Made by a program: the position numbers and the translations under genes. From Blattamonas nauphoetae (taxonomy: Eukaryota; Preaxostyla; Oxymonadida): DNA of 64,000 bases. Location of the stretch: contig JARBJD010000103.1 in assembly GCA_033064195.1 (NCBI GenBank), positions 124,001-188,000 on the forward strand. The letters are read 5' to 3'. The stretch's first letter is position 1; each line of letters opens with the position of its first letter. This document shows positions 54,001-64,000 of this stretch, in pieces. The notes below the pieces were generated by a model that worked only from the letters and a program-made list of their open reading frames with translations, was not told where the DNA came from and ran no database searches.

Positions 54001-56515
54001 CTTGTCGCCGTTGATGTTGGGCACGTAGAACTCGAACACGAAGCCACTCTCCTCGTCCTCGACGACAGAGCGGGGGAGGTCGATCCGGAAGTAGGACGAG
54101 GCGCCTGCGTGGGTGAGGAAGTCCACAGCGACGATCGGGCTGGTCAGCGTGGACGTGGGTGTCTGATCCTGTCCCATTCGGAGCAGCCCTCCGTTCGACA
54201 GCGTCGACTCGTTCGATCCCGTGCTGTTTGCAGTTGACGGGCGAGAGTCGGGCCTGTCTCGACCTGTCAGATGGAGGAACTGGGCAAGAGGAGCACGCGG
54301 GAGGGACGTGGCGTACGTTGTGGAGAGCGACTCGCGAGACGGGAGAGACGAGGAGAGGAGGTCGAAGCCCTGCGCGAGGTGCAGGTTGAAGAGCGAGAGC
54401 GGGACACACGAGAACGGCAGGTTGAAGAAGGGGTAGCGGTGTGCACGGTCTTCCGGCGTGACGGCGGGTGCTTTGAAGAACGTCGGGATCGGCGCAGCGT
54501 CTTGCTTGGCCTTCCGTCCGCGCTTGTTGGAGTCGTCGGGGAGGGGAATGCCCATCGACGCGGCGTGTTGGTTCAGGTTCGACACGAAGCGGGTGAGGAG
54601 GAGGGGAGGCAGCGGAGAGGTGGAGAGGGTGCTTGGAGATGGGACGAGTGACGATGTGATCGACACGAGGTGGTTCTGCGGAGAGAATGAAACAGCAAGT
54701 CAGACCTTCTTTCCAGCCTTCTCGTCCCACATGTCTCCCGCCTGGCGAGTGCTGATGGCCAGCGAGAGGGCGTATCCCGTTCCGGCCTCGTCGACGATTC
54801 GGACGAGGCGAGGGGCTTGCTCGTCCACACACAAATCGAAGACAGACAAAGAGAACGCGAAGAGGGGCATCTCGAAGAGGGAGGAGGGGTCGAAGGAGGA
54901 AGAGTAGGGATTGGTTCTGGCTGTGAGCTGGACTCGGTCTGAGGGAGACGGAGAAGATTGGAGGAGTGACGATGAGAACAAGACGAAACACACTTTCTGT
55001 GCGTGGCGGTGGGAGCTTGACCTGCCCCTTTCCGGTCACAGCCAGCATCAGCCCGCCGAGGTCGGTGTTGATCTCTTCCTTCTCCTCGTCCAGCCGAACC
55101 AGCGAGACGAGCAGCGGACTTCGCAGGTCGGCCAGGATCTCCACACTTTCGAAGAAGAACCCAACTGCGCGGTCGAAGTCGTCGTTCTCCAGCGCACCAC
55201 ACTCGCTCAGACCAGACACGCTGCACTCGACGTCTGTGGCCTGCTCGTCCAACTTTGCTTTGCGCTCGTTCTTCAACTTGAAGATGGCTGGGCGACTGAG
55301 AACTGTCTCGTTGAGACCATCGACCGTTCGGACACGCACAGCAGTTCGAGTTGGAAGGGTTTTGGGGCGGAGGGGAGCGACCTTCGAGGAGAGAACGGAG
55401 GCGAAGGAAGGGTTGGCTGGGTGTTGGATTTTCGCGTCGCTTTCGGCCCAGAAGAGAGAAAGCCTGACAATGACAGGACGAGGCTTGGGATCGATGAAGG
55501 AGAGTCCAGTGATGGGAATGGGAGGGGCAGAAGGGCCGGATTTAGGGTGGTTGGAGGAGGCTGAGTGGTCGGTGATTGTGGAGAGAGGAGGGAGTGGATG
55601 GGTCGATGTATAGGACGGGAAAGCGAGATGTTTGGGAACAGGAATACAATATGGGAGGTGTTGGGGTTGGGTGAGGGAGTTGTGCAGAGAGAGAGTCACC
55701 ATCACCCACCCCGAAATGGACGAGCTTTCATTCCATGAAGAAAAGAATGTGGATGGATTATTTTGGAAAATTGGCAAAACAGGAGACTGAGAGACGGTTG
55801 GAGGTTGTGTTGTGTTTAAAGACAGGCCAGATGTGTCAAAAAGCGCATGGCGATTTTCTGAGTCGAGCCGATTGAGGATTGGACCAGATCCACACCAATA
55901 TCCTCGAGTGATAGGATGAATCGATGAATCCCGTTCGATCTCCAGACTTAGAGGGATTGAGCAGGACACGGACCGGCCTGAGATCAAACTGGGGAGGATG
56001 GGTTCCAGGTCGACAGAGCCGACTCCGAGTGGAGTATCATGAGGTGACGTGTTTGGAAATGGAGGATTATGAAGAGTGGGATGATTGAGATGAAGTTGAG
56101 GCGACGTTGTTTTGATAAGTGCGACGCGGAGTGATGATGAAGACGAAAGTTTAGAATTTGGAATAGCTGACGGTAGTTCAGAACAAAAAGTGGATAAACC
56201 GTAAAAAAAAGTTGATTTTCTAAACACTGAAATGTCTTGAGGGTTCGTTATATCAGTTTTAAGTTCGGTCGGGTGAGACAATCCGAAATCGAGAGAAGCA
56301 AGGCAATACACAGAGCACTGAACCTTAATAATGGAGAAAACAGATAGAGAAGTGGTCGAAAAGGGAAAATTCTTGATGACAAGAGAGTAACGTACAGGAT
56401 GAAGGCAATGAGAGATTTTCACATGAAGGATGGATATTTTGTCATCACTCAATGCAGTTTTGAAACCTGACCCATCAAATAAAGAGGATTCACAAAAGGA
56501 ATGGACAGTTTGCAT
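51023..56515 (-). CDS. Very large multi-exon protein with C-terminal coiled coil
   Basis: Exons 56515-54994, 54938-54706, 54675-53421, 53373-53161, 53123-53004, 52969-52315 and 52271-51023 keep phase throughout (introns of 55, 30, 47, 37, 34 and 43 nt). A further 33-nt in-frame intron (51789-51757) leaves about 1,737 aa. More in-frame introns are possible in the 53421-54675 exon. The N-terminal half alternates beta-rich segments (MPLFAFSLSVFDLCVDEQAP; GFVFEFYVPNINGDKLGKAG) that could be C2 or Ig-like. The middle has DPLFRISPFLARTEVKFNKP, and the C-terminal third is charged coiled coil (RARAFLRDLEQQRAEEERRR). Layered beta domains plus a coiled coil recall centriolar or ciliary proteins, but no family is certain. 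Confidence 0.75.
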
Positions 56516-56649
56516 CTAAAAAAGTGGGAGATTTCACTCCCTGACAGTCTGTGGTTTACTGATTTAAAAGTTACGGGTAAGGAAATAACGATTCGATGAG
56601 AAGTAAAGTTGTTATAACAAAGAAAAGATGACAAAAGAACTGCTAATCG

Positions 56650-58614
<1,965 letters not shown>

Positions 58615-58804
58615 TCACATTAACAAGAAAACAAGCATAATGGTTTGATCTTTATCTCGCTTGCGAGAATCTTTCTTCTCTCGTCGTTTATTCGTGAACT
58701 TTCTTCCATTTAGGAGGATACATGTGATTATGTTGTGGGATCCGGATATCAACCTGCAGCGATGAAAAAATAAGGTTCGATCATTATTCTTTCTTTTGAT
58801 AGAC

Positions 58805-61800
58805 ATGAATACCTATCAATCTACTGATTCTGACGTTATTCCCATCGGTGCAGCTGGCTCACTTAATGCGGATGAAGGATCATTTGTTCAAATGCCAATA
58901 TCCACTCAACCATTCTCCACCGCTGGCCTCACGGAATTTGTTCGCCCACAGAACAAAGAAGAAAAACACTTTGTTCTCTGCAATATGTTCTACGTTTTCT
59001 TCTTTCCGTTCATCTTCCGCTGCAAACCAATCACCAATGAAGATATCTGGCCTGTCTCCAAGAAGGATTCGAGTCAATACAGCTACGATCGGACAATCCG
59101 CCATTGGAATAAAAGATATAATCACTATATTGCTCAGAGAACTGAATATGAGCGTCAACGAACAGAAAACCCTTCGTATCACCTCTCTTCTTTTGATTTT
59201 CTCAATTTTCTTTCCAGAGCACGTCTCAAACCACCTAAAAAGCCAGGATTCTTTGTTTGTGTGTTCATGATTCTCGGAAATTGGAGACTTGCTCTCGGAC
59301 TCCTCCTCCTTCTCGCACAGTATCCCTTTTTTCTGTCCAACTTTTTCACGCAGCACGATGACTCATCTCCTCCAACCAATCATGGAAGAGAAACTTGTTG
59401 ACGCAAGAACCACAAAGGATGATCATCCGACCACCAAGTTCCCTGTTTTGGCTGGATTTGTCATGATGTTCTCACCCTTCATCCATTCTGCACCAGATGT
59501 GTGGGGTAAACATATCCTCTATCACTATTCAACCAGAGTTCGCGCTGCACTCTCCGCCTTGATCTTTGAGAAGACCCTTAAGCTGAATTTGGCCTCGCAA
59601 AAGGGCGCTGACCCTGGCTCCCTTCTCTCTCTTCTCGCCACTGACTCGCGCAATATTGCCGAGCAGCTTCCAAATACATTTCATCTTCTTTGGATCCCTG
59701 TCCAATTTTTTGCGCCTCTGTCTCTGATTATCAAGAGCTGGGGGTGGACGTCCACAGTCGCTGTTCTTGTCATTATTGTGATGCTCCCGATGCAAATCAC
59801 ACTCACTCATGCTCTGGGCCATGCCCTCAACAAGTTTCTCCATTGGAACGACGAGCGCAACTCCATCACAGAGGAAATAATCTCTGGCATCCGCGTCATC
59901 AAGTACACGGGAATGGAGGATGTGTTCTACCGCCGTGTGGAGCGTGTCCGGACCAACCAACTCAAAGCAATCTTCCAGTTCTCTCTAATGACCCAGTTTC
60001 TGTCGTCGTTCATGAAGATCCTTCCTCTCGTTGTGAACGGCGTCACAATGACCATCTTCATCTTTTGGAAGCAGATCCCGCAATATCAGTTTGGAACTCG
60101 CGTCATCCCGCAGCTCGGCTTCCTCTCGCAGATGACAGAGCCTTTCGACGAGATCGCCGAGCTTGTCCAGTCTGCCTCGCTCATTCTGATCGGCCAGCGT
60201 CGAATCAAAGACTTCCTGCTCGTCAGCGAGAAAGACAGAGTCGGAACAGCCTCACCACACTCGCAGGAGAATGCCGTTGAAATGACAAACGCGTCATTCC
60301 GCTGGCCAGCGTTTGCTGTGACTGAGACCGAACTCGACACCATCGCAGCACCAAAAGAGCCGACAGAGCGAACTGCCCTCCTCTCCGACACAGACAGGCC
60401 ACACACAAACACGAACAACGCCACATGCGAACTGTCGGATATCACGCTCTCCATCCCAAAAGGATCGCTCGCCATTGTCGTTGGTCGCGTGGGGTGTGGA
60501 AAGTCCTCGTTTGGATCAGCTGTGCTGGGTGACATGGAGTGCATCACTGGCGACGTCCGGACGACAGGCAATTTCGCGTACTGCCCGCAAACAGCGTGGA
60601 TCACCAACAACACCATCCGAGGCAACATCCTCTTCGGGCTGCCGTACGAGGAACACAAATACAACAACACCATCCGCGTGTGCTCGCTCACAAAGGACTT
60701 CACGGAGCTGCCTGCAGGTGATCTGACTGCAATTGGCGAGCGAGGAGTCAACCTGAGTGGAGGGCAGAAGGCACGCATCCAGCTAGCACGAGCGGTGTAT
60801 GCAGATCGAGACGTGGTTGTGCTGGACGATCCACTTTCCGCTGTCGACGCGCATGTCGGCAGGTTCTTGATGGACGAATGCATCTGCGGAGCGTTGAAAG
60901 GGAAGACAGTCATTCTGATGACAAACCAAGCACACCATCAATCGCGAGCTGACATTGTGATCACCATCGAGAACACCAAAGTCAGGGCAACACACAACAC
61001 ATCCGCAAAACAGTCTGCCACACTTCACGTCGAAGACGAGAAGTCCGCTCCCCTTCCCGAACCGTCTCCATCACCCGCCTTCTCGCCGCTCGAGAACAAG
61101 CAGGCAGTGGAAGAGGCAGGCAAGCAGATGATTGTGGAGGAGGAGTTCAGCACAAAGGCAGTCCCTCTCAGCTCGTACATCCGGTACTTCCGCTCGCTCC
61201 TTCCCGTCGTGCTGATGATCGCTCTGCTCCTCGTCCTCGTCTTCTCCATCCTCCTCAACTCCTTCGCTGCGTATTGGAAGGGCGTGATTGGTCGCTCTGA
61301 CCAGTTCGAGATGCTCCCGTATTACCTCAAGCTGGGCGTGTACGTTCTCCTCCCGCTCGTCATGTTCGGCTTCCTCTTCCTGCGCTCGTTCATCTCGTCT
61401 GCCGCTGTCGTCCGAAGCGGAAAGCGAATCCACGACGCGATGCTCCAGCGGGTGCTGCATGCCCCAATCTCGTTCTTCGACACGACGCCGATGGGCCGCA
61501 TTCTGAACAGATTCACGGGAGACATGACTCAGATTGATCAGATGCTGCTGTCGGTGCTGATGGAAGTGATCGACTTGTGGCTCGGCCTGATCGGCAACAT
61601 TGTGGTGTGTGCGGTCGACCAGCCGCTCTTCATCTCGTTCGCTGTGCCCATCCTGCTCTTCTTCGTCGTCATGCTGCTCATCTACGCCCGCGCCTCTCGC
61701 AACCTCCTGCGTCTCGAGTCCATCTCTCGTTCGCGCGTGTTGTCCATGTTCGGCGAGACGTGTGTTGGGACGGGAGTGACCACAATCCGCACGTACGGCC

Positions 61801-62963
61801 AGCAGGACTCGTGGACGCAACGGTTCTACGAGCTGAGTGACGAGTGGAGCGTCCGCTTCGTGCTGTACCAGGAGGGCAAGCTGTGGTCGTCGTTCTACGC
61901 GTGCTGGATCGCCACGCTGTACATGATTGGCGTGGTCATCTTTGGGTGGAACTTCATGGACGGTGTGAAGTTCGCTATTGCCATTGAGACTGCGATGGAG
62001 TTCTCGCACCACGGGCAGAACTTGGTCCGCCAGAACGTCGACCTCGATTCGCGAATGACCAGCTTCGAGCGTGTCCAGTTCTACTCGACCAAGCTCCCGC
62101 AGGAGACAGCCACATCGACAGTCGCTGTCGATCCCTCGTGGCCCGAACGAGGCGACGTGTCGTTTGAGAATGTGTCTTTCCGCTATCGTTCAGGCCTCCC
62201 GCATGTTCTGAAGCACGTCAACTTGGCCATCCGCGGCGGGGAGAAGGTGGGTGTGTGCGGTCGGACGGGCGCGGGGAAGACGTCACTGCTGTACGTTCTG
62301 TTCAGGCTGATTGAGCTTGACCACACACTCATGCCAGAAGAGCTGGATGTGGTGACAGGCCTGCCTCGGCCGCAGCTGGCAGAGGAGTGCAACGAAGGGC
62401 GTGTTGTGATTGACGGTGTGGACATCTCGAAAGTGGAGCTGAACAGACTCCGCCGCTCACTCGCCATCATCCCACAAGACCCCACGCTCTTCACGGGCAG
62501 TGTGCGGTACAACTTGGACTTGGAGGGCAAGCACTCCGACGACGACATTTGGAGAGTGCTGGAGACAGTCGAGATGGGGGATCCGGTCAGGCTGTTGGGG
62601 AACGGGCTGGACAGCCAGCTCGTCGACGGAGCAAAGAACTTGTCGGCAGGGCAGCGGCAGCTTCTCTGCTTTGCCAGGGCAATCCTGAACAGAAGTCAGA
62701 TTGTGGTGTTGGATGAGGCAACGGCCAACGTTGATGGGGAAACAGACAACAAGATCCAGAAGACCGTTCGGGAACAGTTCAAGAATCAGACTGTCCTTGT
62801 GATTGCACATCGATTAAACACTATTATGGACTCCGACAAAATTGCGGTGATTGGTGGTGGGAAAGTGCTTGAGTTTGACACTCCTGCCGCCCTCTCATCG
62901 GACAAACACTCAGAATTAAACAAACTCCTCAAAAGGATGGAATCTTCCGACAAAGATGACTAA
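58805..62963 (+). CDS. Full-length ABCC-type (MRP-like) ABC transporter
   Basis: Exons 58805-59175, 59218-59319 and 59354-62963 (introns of 42 and 34 nt) give 1,360 aa arranged TMD1-NBD1-TMD2-NBD2. NBD1 has Walker A GRVGCGKSS (about 535), signature LSGGQKAR (about 624) and Walker B VVVLDDPLSAVD (about 644), with Asp in place of the catalytic Glu, as is usual in ABCC NBD1. NBD2 has GRTGAGKTS (about 1126), LSAGQRQL (about 1253) and IVVLDEATANVD (about 1274), with a catalytic Glu. The N-terminal extension is soluble and lacks the extra TMD0 of long MRPs. The protein should export conjugated or amphipathic anions, drugs or metabolites at the plasma or a vacuolar membrane. It is strongly supported by length and motif order. 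Confidence 0.95.
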
Positions 62964-63530
62964 CACTGTTAAAAAAACGCATTTTCGTTCTATTTTTTGA
63001 TAATTAATGACTCACTTGAGGCGAATATCAAGCATTTCAGCAACGATTCATCGAAAAGAATGTCCATGACTAGATTGTGGTAGGAAAAGACAGATGGAAA
63101 AGCTTAATATTAAAAATGCATTGAGGAGTTACAAACGAAGGCTGACAGGAAATAATGAGGTCACCTGAGACAAGACAAGAGAGAATGATGACAGAAATGA
63201 TCAAGAAAACAGTTGGCAAAAATGAAGATGAATAATGTATGGTCCTTTAGAGTAGTGTGCCATCTGTCAATTCATGACACGTGTCGCAGGTCCTTCACTA
63301 CTTTTGAGTTATAGACTCTCCAGTAGCTTGTTTTTGCACAAGAAAAAACTATCTGAAAGAGTACAGAACACTCTTCAGTAACTGCCTGTGTGCGTCAAAG
63401 AGAAAGGATTTATCACTTTCAACATACTATAGTCATGACTCTTCCTTCATATCCACCATGTTAAGGTTCTCCTGATGAGATAATGATAACCCATACTCCC
63501 CAGTTCACTCATTATCTCATCCTCAAATAA
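62964..63530. other. No gene recognised
   Basis: This is AT-rich intergenic sequence between the ABC transporter and the kinase fragment. I looked for the missing kinase N-lobe (Gly-rich loop, AxK) in all plus-strand frames and found nothing convincing. Confidence 0.5.
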
Positions 63531-63594
63531 TGGGCCTTTTATTTCGTTTTGATTTTTGTGCGAACAGTGCCTTCGCCGCCCTCTCAATTTCTGC

Positions 63595-64000
63595 AGGAAT
63601 GCCTCATTTCCCCCGAATATATCATTATGGATCCTTTCCGGAAGATTATTTTGTCACCATGGAGCTATTTGGGAGAAATCTCAGGTTTATTCTTCACTTT
63701 TCATTTTTTCAGTTCACTCGTCAAAAAGCAGCCTAAGCATGCATTTTCTCAAGTAACCACGGCTCTCATCGGGCTTCAATCGCTTGAAGCCCTTGAACTT
63801 CTCCATAGCAAGGGTTATCTTCATTGTGATGTTAAGCCAGTCTGTCATGTTATCGTCAATCATTTTTTTGCAGAGTAATTTCGTTATTGGTAGGAATTCT
63901 CACAGATCTACTCTGTATTTAATTGATTTTGGATTATCAAGACGTTTCTTCCCTATTGACGAACAGTGTAATGTATTTCAGTGTTTCTTGGTGAATCTTC
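63595..64000 (+). CDS. CK1/TTBK-like kinase fragment without an N-lobe, runs off the window
   Basis: From about 63598, right after a TTTCTGCAG acceptor, the sequence reads MPHFPRIYHYGSFPEDYFVT and MELFGRNLS. A 28-nt intron (63685-63712) leads to SLVKKQPKHAFSQVTTALIG and HSKGYLHCDVKP. A 34-nt intron (63840-63873) leads to SNFVIGRNSHRSTLYLIDFG. The hinge, the HRD-like motif (here HCD, a non-RD form) and DFG follow the TTBK-like gene closely, and both inner introns sit at the same codon and phase as in that gene. No Gly-rich loop or catalytic Lys exon is visible upstream, so the copy is either 5'-truncated or has a distant first exon. The rest lies outside the window. Confidence 0.65.

Noticed and set aside
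53540-54993. Continuation of the 56515 frame beyond 54993 as one 991-codon ORF
   Set aside because: After 54993 this frame turns into Arg and Pro-rich nonsense, while a GT-AG intron leads in phase into a sensible frame that continues through six more exons.

Overview
This window looks like nuclear DNA of an anaerobic flagellate, and my best guess is an oxymonad (Preaxostyla, Blattamonas-like). That is an inference. It rests on dense protein genes on both strands, the standard genetic code, many very short GT-AG introns (mostly 28-66 nt), casein-kinase-1-type kinases with huge disordered tails, and large type I membrane proteins that look like right-handed beta-helix surface proteins. I see no rRNA, tRNA, CRISPR array or bacterial operon structure. 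Exon joins were chosen by hand so that GT-AG ends, reading phase and protein motifs agree; none has transcript support.

Layout. Positions 1 to about 9.6 kb are a gene graveyard. It holds dispersed repeats, a decayed copy of the tail of a kinase whose gene lies at 22.7-28.2 kb, two decayed beta-helix surface-protein genes, and a 0.9 kb minisatellite with a 94-bp higher-order period. From 9.6 to 20.2 kb lie a 5'-nucleotidase-like ectoprotein, an L-fucose-isomerase-like protein of bacterial flavour, two disordered proteins (one ending in a cold-shock-like domain), a RING plus YEATS-like protein and a two-RRM RNA-binding protein. At 20.7-22.7 kb a DNA transposon with 87-bp terminal inverted repeats and a 9-bp target duplication sits inside the 3' end of a tau-tubulin-kinase-like gene (22.7-28.2 kb). 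At 29.5-31.0 kb there is a large inverted repeat with two 538-bp arms.

From 31 to 58.6 kb follow coiled-coil and disordered proteins, a helical protein, a cyclin-fold protein, two intact beta-helix surface proteins (36.1-38.8 and 41.5-45.3 kb), a class I cyclic-nucleotide phosphodiesterase, a very large multi-exon protein and a second casein-kinase-1-type kinase. The right end holds a full-length ABCC-type ABC transporter and the start of a third kinase-like gene that appears to lack its N-lobe.

Themes. Surface and transport functions (beta-helix proteins, nucleotidase-like ectoprotein, ABCC pump) are interleaved with signalling genes (three CK1-type kinases, phosphodiesterase, cyclin, RING/YEATS protein). 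The most notable events are the transposon insertion that gave a kinase a new C-terminus, the parallel decay of members of the same families at the left end, and the near-perfect large inverted repeat.
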